Part shown: positions 33,354 through 43,033 of the stretch, piece by piece
Numbering within the stretch: the first letter of the stretch is position 1
Layout: each line of letters opens with the position of its first letter
Assembly (NCBI RefSeq): GCF_009859475.1
Contig: NZ_CP044549.1
Location: forward strand, 1,426,001 to 1,490,000
Length of the DNA stretch: 64,000 bases
Reading direction: 5' to 3'
Source of the DNA: Hydrogenophaga sp. BPS33
Lineage (GTDB): Bacteria; Pseudomonadota; Gammaproteobacteria; Burkholderiales; Burkholderiaceae_C
Position numbers and translations under genes: made by a program
Notes under the pieces: model-generated
Seen by the model: only the letters and a program-made list of their open reading frames with translations
The model's database searches: none
What the model was told of the DNA's origin: nothing

Positions 33354-34259
33354 TCATACCGCCACAGGGCCCTGCGCCGCGCGCGCCTTCTCCAGCAGGA
33401 ACTCGATGCAGATGCGCACCGCGCGCGTCTGGTGCCGGTTGGGCAGGTACAGCAGGTAGAGGTGGTTGCCGAAGATGCTCAGGCGGTAGTCGTCCAGGGC
33501 GGTCAACACCTCGCCGGATTCGATGGCGTCCTGCACCACGTAGTCGGGCACCAGGCCCACGCCCAGGCCCGCGAGCACGCCCTGGCGCAGAAACGGAAAG
33601 TGCTCCGAGAGCATCGTCGGCTCCAGCACCATCTCCTGGCGTTCGTCGCCCTGGTAGGCGCTCAGGCGCAATTGGCGGCCTGTCACGCCAGACGTGATCA
33701 GGGGCGCGTTGCGCAGTTCGAGCAGCGTGCGCGGCAGGCCGTGCTGCTGCGCGAAACCGCGCGAGGCGCAGGCCAGGAAGCGCACCGTGCCCATGCTGCG
33801 AGCCACCAGCGAGAGCGGCGGCTCCTGCATCACGCGGATGGCGATGTCCACCTCGTCGCGCAGGTTGTCCACGCGGTTCTCGAACAACACGTCCAGCACG
33901 ATGCCGGGGTACAGGCGCTTGAACTCGATCAGCCAGTCGCTCATGACGATCTGCCCGTAGCCGCTGGGCACGCTGATGCCCACGCGCCCCTGCAAACCCT
34001 GGCCCAGGGTGGCGATGGTTTCGCGCGCCGCCAGGATTTCGTTCTGAATGCTGCGCCCATGCTCGTACAGGCGCATGCCCACCTCGGTCGGCTCGACGCG
34101 GCGGGTGGTGCGCCGCACCAGTTGCACCCCGACGGCTTTCTCCAGCTGTGTGAGGTGGTAGCTCACGTTGGCGCGCGACATGCGCAGCTTGCGCGCCGCC
34201 TGGCTCAGGTTGCCGCTGTCGATGATTTCGACCAACAAGGTCAATGCGTGGGAATCCAT
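33354..34259 (-). CDS. LysR-family transcriptional regulator
   Basis: A 301-residue LTTR. The N-terminal winged helix-turn-helix (ALTLLVEIIDSGNLSQAARKLRMSRANVSYHLTQLEKAVGVQLVRR) is followed by a periplasmic-binding-like effector domain. It is divergent from the beta-oxidation operon at 34375-41843, with a 115-base intergenic region, the classical LTTR arrangement, so it likely controls that operon with an acyl-CoA or dicarboxylate effector. The ATG is at 34259. Confidence 0.92.
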   Translation of the reverse strand: MDSHALTLLVEIIDSGNLSQAARKLRMSRANVSYHLTQLEKAVGVQLVRRTTRRVEPTEVGMRLYEHGRSIQNEILAARETIATLGQGLQGRVGISVPSGYGQIVMSDWLIEFKRLYPGIVLDVLFENRVDNLRDEVDIAIRVMQEPPLSLVARSMGTVRFLACASRGFAQQHGLPRTLLELRNAPLITSGVTGRQLRLSAYQGDERQEMVLEPTMLSEHFPFLRQGVLAGLGVGLVPDYVVQDAIESGEVLTALDDYRLSIFGNHLYLLYLPNRHQTRAVRICIEFLLEKARAAQGPVAV

Positions 34260-34374
34260 GGCGCAATTGTTCTAATTTATTGGACAGTCTGTCAATGATT
34301 CATGGGATTGTTAGAAATCGGTGACGTTGTAAGAATGCGGGCTCCCGATTTTTACCCTTGGAGCGTCTCTCCGC
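34260..34374. promoter_or_regulatory. Divergent LysR/beta-oxidation promoter region with inverted repeats
   Basis: The gap is AT-rich for this genome. GACAG-T-CTGTC is a perfect palindrome at 34283-34293. TTCTAA (34270-34275) and TTAGAA (34311-34316) form an outer inverted repeat around it. This fits an LTTR operator between divergent genes, though I cannot show which strand's promoter it covers. Confidence 0.45.
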
Positions 34375-36513
34375 ATGTCGACCACCGAAACTTCCTCCGC
34401 CCCTGTCCATGTCAGCCTGCACGAGGGCGTGCAAGTGGTCCGCATCGACAACCCGCCGGTCAATGCCATCGGCAGCGCGGTGCGCCAGGGCTTGCTGGCC
34501 GCAATGGCGCAGGCCGATGCCGACGCGAACGTGAAGGCGGTGCTGATCGTGGGTGCGGGGCGGGCATTCATCGCCGGTGCCGACATCCGCGAATTCGGCC
34601 AGGCCCCCGTGCCGCCTTCCTTGCCCGAGGTGTGCCAACGCATCGAAGCCTGCGGCAAGCCGGTGGTGGCCGCCATCCATGGCGCGGCTTTGGGCGGCGG
34701 CCTGGAGATCGCCCTGTCCGCCCACTACCGCCTGGCCCTGCCGGGTGCCCAGCTGGGCTTGCCCGAGGTGCTGCTCGGACTGCTGCCGGGCTCCGGTGGC
34801 ACGCAACGCACGCCGCGTCTCATGGGCGTGAAAGCCGCCACGGGTCTCATGCTCAGCGGCAAGCCGCTGGGCGCGCAGGCGGCCCTGGCCGCAGGCCTGG
34901 TGGATCAGCTGTCGCAGGGCAGCGACCCTGAAACCGAGGGCCTGGCCTATGTGCAGGACTTGCTCGCGCGCCAGATGCCAGTGCGCCCCACCAGCGCCAC
35001 GCTGGGCCGCCTGGCCGACAAGGCCACCGCGCAAGCCGAACTCGACGCTCTCAAGGCCGAGACCGCCAAGACCTCGCGCGGTCTGTTCTCGCCCATGAAG
35101 ATCATCGAATGCGTGCAGGCCGCGCTGGACATGCCGTTTGCGCAGGGCATTCAGTTCGAGCGCGCGCAGTTCCTGGCGTGCATCGACAGCCCGCAGCGCG
35201 CAGGGCTGATCCATGCCTTCTTCGCCGAGCGCGAGGTGGTGAAGGTGCCCGAAGCGCGCGCCGCCGCGCCGCGCCCACTCTCGGCGCTGGCCGTGGTCGG
35301 CGGCGGCACGATGGGCGCGGGCATCACCGTGGCCGCGCTCAACGCCGGTTTCCCCGTGACCATGATCGAACGCGATGCCGAGTCGCTGGCGCGGGGCCGT
35401 TCCCACGTCGAGAAGGTCTACGACGGGCTGATCGCCAAAGGCCGCATGACGCCCGAGGCCAAGGCCGCCACCATGGCCCGCTACACCGGCAGCACGCGCT
35501 ATGACGATGTCGCCCCTGCCGACCTGGTGATCGAGGCCGTGTTCGAAAACCTCGAGGTCAAGCAGGCCGTGTTCCGCGAGCTGGACCGCGTGTGCAAGCC
35601 CGGCGCGGTGCTGGCCACCAACACCTCGTACCTCGACATCGATGCCATTGCCGCCGTCACGCAGCGCCCGCAGGACGTGATCGGCCTGCACTTCTTCAGC
35701 CCGGCCAACATCATGAAACTGCTGGAGATCGTGGTGCCGTCGAAGGTGAGCGCCGACGCCGTGGCCACCGCCTTCGAACTCGCCAAGCGCCTGGGCAAGA
35801 TGCCGGTGCGCGCGGGCGTGTGCGACGGCTTCATCGGCAACCGCATCCTCGCGGTCTACAAGGAAGTGGCCGAGCACATGGTGGAAGACGGCGCCAGCCC
35901 CTACGAGATCGACGAAGCGGTGCGCGGCTTTGGTTACCCGATGGGACCGTTCCAGGTGACCGACCTGGCCGGCGGCGACATCGGCTGGGCCACGCGAAAG
36001 CGCCGCGCGGCCACGCGCGATCCGCAGGCGCGCTACGTCGAAGTGGCCGACCGCATCTGCGAACGCGGCTGGTTCGGCCAGAAGACCGGGCGCGGCTTCT
36101 ACCTGTACCCGCAAGGTGCCCGCACCGGCCAACCCGACCCCGAGGTGCTCGCCATCGTAGACGCCGAGCGCGCGCGCAAAGGCATCGCACCGCGCCGCTT
36201 CACGGCCGAGGACATCATGCGCCGCTACATGGCCGCCATGGTCAACGAAGCGGCCAAGGTGGTGGAGGAGGGCATTGCCCTGCGGCCGCTCGATGTCGAC
36301 GTGACCTTCCTCTGCGGCTACGGCTTCCCACGCCACCGTGGCGGCCCCATGAAGTGGGCCGACATGCAAGGCCTGGACAAGGTGCTGGCCGACATCCGGG
36401 CCTTCGCCCAGGAAGACCCGCGCTTCTGGAAACCCGCGCCGCTGCTGGAAAGACTGGTGGCCCAGGGCCAGGACTTCGACAGCCTGAACAAGGCCGCGCC
36501 CGCTGGCCGCTGA
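34375..36513 (+). CDS. Fused enoyl-CoA hydratase / 3-hydroxyacyl-CoA dehydrogenase (PimF/FadJ-like)
   Basis: A 712-residue bifunctional beta-oxidation protein. The N-terminal crotonase domain has both catalytic glutamates (Glu111 in GGGLEIAL and Glu131 in LGLPEVLLG). From about 305 a 3-hydroxyacyl-CoA dehydrogenase follows, with the NAD motif VVGGGTMGAGI, and its C-terminal domain includes GFGYPMGPFQVTDLAGGDIG. It hydrates a 2-enoyl-CoA and oxidises the (3S)-hydroxy product. It starts an operon with two acyl-CoA dehydrogenases, an order (F, C, D) like that of the pimeloyl-CoA pim genes of Rhodopseudomonas palustris. Confidence 0.93.
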   Translation: MSTTETSSAPVHVSLHEGVQVVRIDNPPVNAIGSAVRQGLLAAMAQADADANVKAVLIVGAGRAFIAGADIREFGQAPVPPSLPEVCQRIEACGKPVVAAIHGAALGGGLEIALSAHYRLALPGAQLGLPEVLLGLLPGSGGTQRTPRLMGVKAATGLMLSGKPLGAQAALAAGLVDQLSQGSDPETEGLAYVQDLLARQMPVRPTSATLGRLADKATAQAELDALKAETAKTSRGLFSPMKIIECVQAALDMPFAQGIQFERAQFLACIDSPQRAGLIHAFFAEREVVKVPEARAAAPRPLSALAVVGGGTMGAGITVAALNAGFPVTMIERDAESLARGRSHVEKVYDGLIAKGRMTPEAKAATMARYTGSTRYDDVAPADLVIEAVFENLEVKQAVFRELDRVCKPGAVLATNTSYLDIDAIAAVTQRPQDVIGLHFFSPANIMKLLEIVVPSKVSADAVATAFELAKRLGKMPVRAGVCDGFIGNRILAVYKEVAEHMVEDGASPYEIDEAVRGFGYPMGPFQVTDLAGGDIGWATRKRRAATRDPQARYVEVADRICERGWFGQKTGRGFYLYPQGARTGQPDPEVLAIVDAERARKGIAPRRFTAEDIMRRYMAAMVNEAAKVVEEGIALRPLDVDVTFLCGYGFPRHRGGPMKWADMQGLDKVLADIRAFAQEDPRFWKPAPLLERLVAQGQDFDSLNKAAPAGR

Positions 36514-36543
36514 GCCTCCCTCCTCTTCAAAGCGCCCCATCCC

Positions 36544-37752
36544 ATGGACCTTCAATTCACGCCCGACGAGCAGGCCTTCCGCGAGGAAGTGCAAGCCTTT
36601 CTGAAAGACCATTTGCCCGCGCCGCTGGCGCACAAGGTCAAGGCCGGCCAGCGCCTGGGCAAGGCAGACCAGGAGCAGTGGCACGCCATCCTCAACGCCC
36701 GGGGCTGGCTGGCCAACCACTGGCCCGAGGCCCACGGCGGTCCCGGCTGGAGCGCGGTGCAGAAGTTCATCTTCGACAACGAGTGCGCCATCGCGGGTGC
36801 GCCGCGCATCCTGCCGTTCGGGCTCAACATGCTCGGCCCGGTGCTGATCAAGTACGGCAACGAGGCACAGAAGCAATACTGGTTGCCGCGCATCCTCAAC
36901 GGCGCGGACTGGTGGTGCCAGGGCTATTCCGAACCCGGCTCGGGCTCGGACCTGGCCTCGGTCAAGACCAGCGCGGTGCGCGGGCACGACGAGCGCGGCG
37001 CGCACTACATCGTCAATGGCCAGAAAACCTGGACCACGCAAGGGCAGCACGCCAACATGATCTTCTGCCTGGTGCGCACCGACAAGGAAGCGCGCCCGCA
37101 GGCCGGCATCAGCTTCCTGCTGGTGGACATGACCACGCCTGGCGTCGAGGTGCGGCCCATCCGCACGCTCGATGGCGACCGCGAAGTCAACGAGGTGTTC
37201 TTCACCGACGTGCGTGTCCCCGCGGAGAACCTCGTGGGCGAGGAGAACAAGGGCTGGACCTACGCCAAGTACCTGCTGACCTACGAGCGCACCGGCATCG
37301 CGGGTGTCGGCTTCTCGGTGGCCGCGCTGGAAAAGCTCAAGGCCCTGGCCAGCCGCGCGCGCCGCAACGGCCGCCCGCTCGACCAGGACCCGCAGTTCGC
37401 CGCGCGCATGGCACGCGTCGAAATCGACCTGGAGAACATGAAGACCACCAACCTGCGCGTGATCGCGGCCGTGGCCGGCGGTGGCGTGCCGGGCGCGGAG
37501 AGCTCCATGCTCAAGATCCGCGGTACCGAAATCCGGCAGGAAATCCTCTCGCTGATCCGCCGTGCCATGGGTCCGTCGGCGCTGCCCTATTCGGAGGCGG
37601 CGCAGATCGAAGACGCTTCGGATGCGACCGAAGACGCCGCCGTCACGGCGACCGCCGCGGCCAACTACTTCAACTACCGCAAGCTGTCGATCTTCGGCGG
37701 CTCCAACGAAATCCAGAAAAACATCATCGCCAAGATGATCCTGGGCCTGTGA
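36544..37752 (+). CDS. Acyl-CoA dehydrogenase, large subunit (PimC-like)
   Basis: A 402-residue acyl-CoA dehydrogenase. WPEAHGGPGWSAVQ, CQGYSEPGSGSDLASV, KTWTTQGQHANMIF and the C-terminal IFGGSNEIQKNIIAKMIL match the pimeloyl-CoA dehydrogenase large subunit group. As in the region 1 homologue (17733), the MCAD-type Glu is replaced by Gly at FGGS. It is followed after 10 bases by the small subunit gene. Probable substrate: a dicarboxylyl- or otherwise substituted acyl-CoA. Confidence 0.9.
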   Translation: MDLQFTPDEQAFREEVQAFLKDHLPAPLAHKVKAGQRLGKADQEQWHAILNARGWLANHWPEAHGGPGWSAVQKFIFDNECAIAGAPRILPFGLNMLGPVLIKYGNEAQKQYWLPRILNGADWWCQGYSEPGSGSDLASVKTSAVRGHDERGAHYIVNGQKTWTTQGQHANMIFCLVRTDKEARPQAGISFLLVDMTTPGVEVRPIRTLDGDREVNEVFFTDVRVPAENLVGEENKGWTYAKYLLTYERTGIAGVGFSVAALEKLKALASRARRNGRPLDQDPQFAARMARVEIDLENMKTTNLRVIAAVAGGGVPGAESSMLKIRGTEIRQEILSLIRRAMGPSALPYSEAAQIEDASDATEDAAVTATAAANYFNYRKLSIFGGSNEIQKNIIAKMILGL

Positions 37753-37762
37753 GGCTGTCGCG

Positions 37763-38902
37763 ATGAACTTTGAACACACCGAAGACCGCCGCATGCTGGC
37801 GGACACCCTGGACCGCTTCGTGGCCGACCGTTGCGGCTTCGACCAGCGCAACGCCATCGCCTACGGTGAGGTGGGCATGTCGCCCGAACTGTGGGGCCAG
37901 CTCGCCGAACTCGGCGCCATCGCGGCGCTGTTTCCCGAGGCCGACGGCGGCCTGGGTGGCGCGGGATTCGACATTGCCGTGGTGTTCGAGTCCCTGGGGC
38001 GTGGCCTGGTGGTCGAACCGTTCCTGGGCGCACTCATGGTCGGGCGCGCGCTGAGCGCGGCAGGCACCGAGGCGCAGAAGGCGCTCATCGCCCAACTGAT
38101 CGAGGGCAGCGCCACCGCCGCGTTGGCGCACGACGAACCCGGCGCGCACCACGAGCTCTCGCGCGTGAACACCCGCGCCAAGCGCCATGCGCAGGGGTGG
38201 ACCCTCACCGGCGCCAAAGCCGTGGTGTTGCAAGGCATGCAGGCCCAGTGGCTGCTGGTGTCCGCGCGCACGAGCTGCGAAGCCGACAGCGCGCAGGGCA
38301 TCTCGATGTTCCTCGTGCCCGCCGACGCCGCCGGTGTGGTGCGCCAGGGCAGTGGCCGCATCGACGGCGGTGGCGTGGCCGACATCGCGCTGAACCAGGT
38401 GCAAGTGGGTGCGCAGGCCTTGCTGGGCGCCGAAGGCCACGGCTTGCCGGTGCTCGAAGGCGCCGTGGGGTGGGGCGTGCTGGCGCTGTGCGCCGAAGCG
38501 CTGGGTGCGATGGATGTGGCCAAACGCGACACGCTGGAATACCTGCGCACGCGCAAGCAGTTCGGCGTGCCCATCGGCAGCTTCCAGGCACTGCAGCACC
38601 GCATGGCCGACGTGCTGCTCGAAGTGGAACAGTCGCGATCGGCGGTCATCAATGCCGCCGCCGCCATGGACGCCGAGCGCGTGGTGCGCGAGCGCGCCTT
38701 GTCGGCGGCCAAGTTCACCATCGGGCGCATCGGCGCGCGGGTGGCCGAAGAGAGCCTGCAATTGCACGGCGGCATCGGCATGACCTGGGAGCTGCCCTTG
38801 TCGCACTATGCCAAGCGCCTGGTGATGATCGACCACCAACTCGGTGACGAAGACCACCACCTGGCGCGCTACATGGCGCTGGGCCACGGGGCATTGGCAT
38901 GA
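37763..38902 (+). CDS. Acyl-CoA dehydrogenase, small subunit (PimD-like)
   Basis: A 379-residue partner subunit. [32 protein letters not shown] and [34 protein letters not shown] are characteristic of PimD-type small subunits. [21 protein letters not shown] is the FAD-contact helix. It pairs with the protein encoded 10 bases upstream. Its stop overlaps the CoA-transferase start as ATGA (38899). Confidence 0.9.
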   Translation: MNFEHTEDRRMLADTLDRFVADRCGFDQRNAIAYGEVGMSPELWGQLAELGAIAALFPEADGGLGGAGFDIAVVFESLGRGLVVEPFLGALMVGRALSAAGTEAQKALIAQLIEGSATAALAHDEPGAHHELSRVNTRAKRHAQGWTLTGAKAVVLQGMQAQWLLVSARTSCEADSAQGISMFLVPADAAGVVRQGSGRIDGGGVADIALNQVQVGAQALLGAEGHGLPVLEGAVGWGVLALCAEALGAMDVAKRDTLEYLRTRKQFGVPIGSFQALQHRMADVLLEVEQSRSAVINAAAAMDAERVVRERALSAAKFTIGRIGARVAEESLQLHGGIGMTWELPLSHYAKRLVMIDHQLGDEDHHLARYMALGHGALA

Positions 38903-40161
38903 CCCTCACCGATACGCACCACGACGGCATCGACTTCCCGCTCGACGGCGTGCGCGTGCTCGACCTCTCGCGCGTGTTCGCCGGGCCGATGTGCGGCCAG
39001 GTGCTGGCCGATTTCGGCGCGGAGGTCATCAAGGTGGAGCACCCGGCTCGGGGCGACGATACGCGCGACTGGGGCATGCGCATCGGCCAGACCGAGACCA
39101 CCTACTTCAACGGCATGAACCGCAACAAGCGCTCGGTCACGCTGGACCTGCAGACGCCCGAAGGTCTGCAGATCGTGCACGACCTGTTGCCGCAGTGCGA
39201 TGTGGTGCTGCACAACTTCAAGACCGGCGGCGCCGAGAAGCTGGGTGTGGGCTACGAACAGCTCAGGGCCTTGCGCCCCGACCTGGTCTATTGCGCCGTG
39301 GCCGGTTACGACACCAGCGGTCCCGAGGCCAGCCGGCCGGGTTACGACCTGGTGATCCAGGGCGAGGCCGGCCTCATGGCGCTCAACGGCGAGGCCGATC
39401 GGCCGCCGCTGAAATTCGGCGTGGCCGTGGTGGACCTCATCACCGGCATGTACGCGGCGCAGGCCGTGCTGGCCGCGCTGTTCCGCCGCGAACGCACAGG
39501 CAAGGGCCGGCTGATCGAAATGGCCTTGTACGACTGCGGCCTGTCGGTCACGGGTTACTACGGGCTGGACGCATTGCAGTTGGGCCACGATCCGGCGCGC
39601 TTTGGAAACGCCCATCCCTCGATCGTGCCGTATGGCATGTTCGAAGCGGCGGACGGCCCCTTGATCATCGCGGTGGGCAACAACGCGCAGTTCGACAAGT
39701 TCTGCCGCCAGGTAATCGGGCGCGCGGACATTGCCGACGATCCGCGCTTTTCCACCAACGTGGCGCGCTCCCGCCACCGGCACGAACTGCTGCCTTTGCT
39801 GACCGCGCTGCTGCGCACGTTCGAGCGCGATGTGTTGCTGCAGCGCATGACGGCCACGGGCATTCCCTGCGGCAAGGTGGCCGGCCTGCACGAGGCCCTG
39901 ACCAGCGAGCGCACGCGCCGTGGCGGCCTGGTGCGGGACATGCCGCACCCCGTGGCGGGCAGCACCCCGGTGTTTGCGCCGCCGTACCGCCTGGATGGCC
40001 AGCGCCTGCCCATCCGCAGCGCACCCCCCACGCTGGGCGAAGGCACCCGCGAGGTGTTGCAGCAACTGCTTTCGATGAGCGACGCGCAGTTGCAGCAATT
40101 GCAGCAGCGCGGTGTGCTCACACTCCCTTCCACTTCTCAACCAGGAAAGATCCTTTCATGA
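38899..40161 (+). CDS. Family III CoA-transferase (CaiB/BaiF)
   Basis: A 420-residue CoA-transferase. The catalytic Asp is Asp179 in [16 protein letters not shown], the nucleotide-binding N-terminal part is [30 protein letters not shown], and [11 protein letters not shown] follows the active site. It moves CoA from an acyl-CoA donor (often succinyl- or acetyl-CoA) to the incoming acid, so it can replace an ATP-dependent ligase as the activating step of this operon. It overlaps the dehydrogenase upstream and etfB downstream (ATGA at both ends). Confidence 0.92.
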   Translation: MTLTDTHHDGIDFPLDGVRVLDLSRVFAGPMCGQVLADFGAEVIKVEHPARGDDTRDWGMRIGQTETTYFNGMNRNKRSVTLDLQTPEGLQIVHDLLPQCDVVLHNFKTGGAEKLGVGYEQLRALRPDLVYCAVAGYDTSGPEASRPGYDLVIQGEAGLMALNGEADRPPLKFGVAVVDLITGMYAAQAVLAALFRRERTGKGRLIEMALYDCGLSVTGYYGLDALQLGHDPARFGNAHPSIVPYGMFEAADGPLIIAVGNNAQFDKFCRQVIGRADIADDPRFSTNVARSRHRHELLPLLTALLRTFERDVLLQRMTATGIPCGKVAGLHEALTSERTRRGGLVRDMPHPVAGSTPVFAPPYRLDGQRLPIRSAPPTLGEGTREVLQQLLSMSDAQLQQLQQRGVLTLPSTSQPGKILS

Positions 40162-40907
40162 AAGTTCTCGTCCCCGTCAAACGCGTGGTGGACTACAACG
40201 TCAAGGTGCGCGTGAAGAGCGACGGCAGCGGTGTGGACATCGCCAACGTCAAGATGAGCATGAACCCGTTCGACGAGATTGCGGTCGAAGAGGCGGTGCG
40301 TCTGAAGGAGAAGGGCGTGGTGACCGAGGTGATCGCCGTTTCCTGCGGCGTGGCGCAATGCCAGGAAACGCTGCGCACGGCGATGGCCATTGGCGCGGAC
40401 CGCGCGATCCTGGTGGAGACCACCGAAGAACTGCAACCGCTGGCCGTGGCCAAGCTCTTGAAGGCCTTGGTGGACAAGGAACAACCGCAACTCATCATCC
40501 TGGGCAAGCAAGCCATTGATGACGATTGCAACCAGACGGGCCAGATGCTGGCCGCGCTGGCCGGTCTGCCGCAAGCCACCTTCGCCAGCAAGGTCGAAGT
40601 GGCCGACGGCAAGGCCAACGTGACGCGCGAAGTCGACGGCGGGCTGGAGATGCTGGCGATCACGCTGCCGGCTGTTGTCACCACCGACCTGCGTTTGAAC
40701 GAGCCACGTTACGTGACGCTGCCCAACATCATGAAGGCGAAGAAGAAGCAGTTGGACGTTGTGAAACCCGAAGACCTGGGCGTGGATGTGAAGCCGCGCA
40801 TCAAGACGCTCAAGGTGAGCGAGCCGCCCAAGCGCGGTGCGGGCATCAAGGTGCCCGATGTGGCCACCCTGGTCGACAAACTCAAGAACGAAGCGAAGGT
40901 GATCTGA
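40158..40907 (+). CDS. etfB: Electron transfer flavoprotein subunit beta, copy 2
   Basis: A 249-residue EtfB, near-identical to copy 1 at 5912-6661 (about six differences, for example Pro6, Met in [12 protein letters not shown], and [11 protein letters not shown]). It overlaps the CoA-transferase stop, so it is read with the pim-like operon and should accept electrons from its dehydrogenases. The adjacent etfA starts directly at 40908. Confidence 0.95.
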   Translation: MKVLVPVKRVVDYNVKVRVKSDGSGVDIANVKMSMNPFDEIAVEEAVRLKEKGVVTEVIAVSCGVAQCQETLRTAMAIGADRAILVETTEELQPLAVAKLLKALVDKEQPQLIILGKQAIDDDCNQTGQMLAALAGLPQATFASKVEVADGKANVTREVDGGLEMLAITLPAVVTTDLRLNEPRYVTLPNIMKAKKKQLDVVKPEDLGVDVKPRIKTLKVSEPPKRGAGIKVPDVATLVDKLKNEAKVI

Positions 40908-41843
40908 ATGTCTGTACTCGTCATAGCCGAACACGACAACGCCAACATCAAACCGGCGACCCTCAACACCGTGACCGCTGCAGCCCAATGCGGTGGCGAC
41001 GTGCACGTGCTCGTGGCCGGGCACCACGCGGCCGAAGCGGCCAAAGCGGCTGCCGCCATTGCCGGCGTGGCCAAGGTGATCCATGCCGACGCTCCGGGCT
41101 TCGAACACGGCCTGGCCGAGAACGTGGCCGCGCAGGTACTGGCCCTCGCGGGCAACTACAGCCACATCCTGTTCCCCGCCACCGCCGGTGGCAAGAACGT
41201 GGCCCCGCGCGTGGCCGCTGCGCTGGACGTGGGGCAGGTCAGCGACATCACCAAGGTCATCAGCGCTGACACCTTCGAGCGCCCGATCTACGCGGGCAAC
41301 GCCATCGCCACGGTGCAGGCCACCGACGAGAAGAAGGTGATCACGGTGCGGACGACCGGCTTCGACCCGGCCGCGGCCAGCGGTGGCAGCGCGGCGGTGG
41401 AAACCGCCACGGCCGCACTGGGCGAAGGCAAGAGCTCCTTCTTGGGCAGCGAGATCGCCAAGAACGACCGCCCCGAACTCACCGCCGCGAAGATCATCGT
41501 CTCCGGTGGCCGTGCGCTGGGCAGCAGCGAGAAGTTCAACGAAGTGATGACGCCCTTGGCCGACAAGCTCGGTGCGGCCATCGGTGCCAGCCGCGCTGCG
41601 GTGGACGCGGGCTATGCGCCCAACGACTTGCAAGTGGGCCAGACCGGCAAGATCGTGGCGCCGCAGCTCTACATCGCCGCCGGCATCTCCGGTGCCATCC
41701 AGCATCTGGCGGGCATGAAGGACAGCAAGGTGATCGTGGCGATCAACAAGGACCCGGAAGCACCGATCTTCTCGGTGGCCGACTACGGCCTGGAGGCCGA
41801 CCTGTTCACCGCTGTGCCCGAGTTGGCCAACACCCTCTCTTGA
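40908..41843 (+). CDS. etfA: Electron transfer flavoprotein subunit alpha, copy 2
   Basis: A 311-residue EtfA. From about residue 70 on it matches copy 1 (6664-7608) almost completely, including [24 protein letters not shown] and [23 protein letters not shown]. Before that the two differ ([20 protein letters not shown] here). It ends the operon, and the YeiH-type gene converges 11 bases further on with no visible terminator. Confidence 0.95.
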   Translation: MSVLVIAEHDNANIKPATLNTVTAAAQCGGDVHVLVAGHHAAEAAKAAAAIAGVAKVIHADAPGFEHGLAENVAAQVLALAGNYSHILFPATAGGKNVAPRVAAALDVGQVSDITKVISADTFERPIYAGNAIATVQATDEKKVITVRTTGFDPAAASGGSAAVETATAALGEGKSSFLGSEIAKNDRPELTAAKIIVSGGRALGSSEKFNEVMTPLADKLGAAIGASRAAVDAGYAPNDLQVGQTGKIVAPQLYIAAGISGAIQHLAGMKDSKVIVAINKDPEAPIFSVADYGLEADLFTAVPELANTLS

Positions 41844-41854
41844 AGTCTTGAGGA

Positions 41855-42907
41855 TCAGGAACGCATCAGGATGATGGCGAGGACGAATCCCGCCATCCAC
41901 AGGGTTTCGACCACCAGCAAGGCCATGGGCTTCCAGCCGGTGGTGGCGAGTTGTTCGAACGAGGTTTTCATCCCGAGCGCCGCGATGGCGATGATGAGGC
42001 AGGCACGGGAAACGTCGTTGAGGCCGCTGGCCACGGACGCGGGCACGGCGCCCACGGAATTGAGGATGACCAGCGCCACGAACACCCACAGGAACCAGGG
42101 CACCAGCGGCGGGCCGCTCTTCGACGGCTCGCTGGCGCTGGCCTCGCGCTCGCGCTTGAACAGCACGGACACGATGACCACCACGATGGCCAGCATCGAT
42201 ACCCGGAACAGTTTGACGATGGTGGCGTGGTCGCCCGCGACCGGTCCCAGCGTGTAGCCCGCGCCCACCACCTGCGCCACGTCGTGGATCGAGCCGCCCA
42301 GGAACAGGCCGGCCATCTCGGGCGGCAGGCCGAGCAGTTTGGCGATCAGCGGGTAGAGCACCATCGCCACGGTCGACAGGACGGTCACGGTCACGACGAC
42401 CATGAGGGTGAAGCGTTCGCTGTCCTTGTCGCGCGGCAGGACGGCCGAGATGGCCAGCGCGGCGGAGGCCCCGCAGATGGCCACCGCACCGCCGGAGAGC
42501 ACCGACTGCGCGCGGCCCAGGCCCAGCGCGCGGCCCAGCAGCACGCCGCACAGCAGCGTGGTCACGACCGCGCCGATGACAATGGCGGCGGTGCTCCAGC
42601 CCAGGCTGGCGATCTGGTCGGCCGTGATGCGCGCGCCCAGCAGCCCGACGCCCAGGCGCAGCACGGCTCGCGAACAGAACTCCACGCCGGGGCGCGTCTT
42701 GGCATCGTGGCTGAGGTAGTGAAAGGCAATGCCCACGAAGAGCGCGTACAGAAACGGGGGGCCGCCGTACAGGGTGGTGACCAGTGTGGCCGCCATGGCC
42801 ATCACGCAGGACAGGGCCGTCCCCGGGATCAGCCGCTGCGCCTGCTGACGCCAAGCGATCCATCGGCTCGGGTCTGCGGTGGGGGCGGGTGAGGACGGGG
42901 TTTGCAC
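41855..42907 (-). CDS. YeiH-family putative sulfate/sulfite exporter (UPF0324 membrane protein)
   Basis: A 350-residue integral membrane protein with about ten hydrophobic segments. FLYALFVGIAFHYLSHDAKTRPGVEFCSRAVLRLGVGLLG and FLGGSIHDVAQVVGAGY are signatures of the UPF0324/YeiH family. The family is annotated as putative sulfate exporters, and related regulators respond to sulfite; substrate here is unproven. The start codon is GTG (42907) with AAGAGAG upstream. A LysR regulator is divergent from it, as is usual for yeiH homologues. Confidence 0.88.
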   Translation of the reverse strand: MQTPSSPAPTADPSRWIAWRQQAQRLIPGTALSCVMAMAATLVTTLYGGPPFLYALFVGIAFHYLSHDAKTRPGVEFCSRAVLRLGVGLLGARITADQIASLGWSTAAIVIGAVVTTLLCGVLLGRALGLGRAQSVLSGGAVAICGASAALAISAVLPRDKDSERFTLMVVVTVTVLSTVAMVLYPLIAKLLGLPPEMAGLFLGGSIHDVAQVVGAGYTLGPVAGDHATIVKLFRVSMLAIVVVIVSVLFKREREASASEPSKSGPPLVPWFLWVFVALVILNSVGAVPASVASGLNDVSRACLIIAIAALGMKTSFEQLATTGWKPMALLVVETLWMAGFVLAIILMRS

Positions 42908-43033
42908 GAAGCTCTCTTTTCTTGTGGATTGCGCCGTGGGGCATGGCGTGTCGATGACCAGATCGTAGGACGATGTCGTAAAAGAAAAAAGCGACTAATA
43001 TCGGTCGAAATGATCGATAAAACCAATCATTCA
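42908..43033. promoter_or_regulatory. Divergent yeiH/lysR intergenic region
   Basis: The 126-base gap contains an AT-rich part (42968-43030) with AAGAAAAAAG and two TCG-ATGATCGATAA-type overlapping motifs. ATCGGTCGAAATGATCGAT (43000-43018) has imperfect dyad symmetry and is the best LTTR-box candidate. No gene fits in it. Confidence 0.35.

Noticed and set aside
34300..37857. Very long open frame on the minus strand (over 1100 codons)
   Set aside because: It is antisense to the pim-like genes, which have clear motifs; the composition (His/Arg/Gly/Ala-rich) is that of a GC-rich shadow frame.
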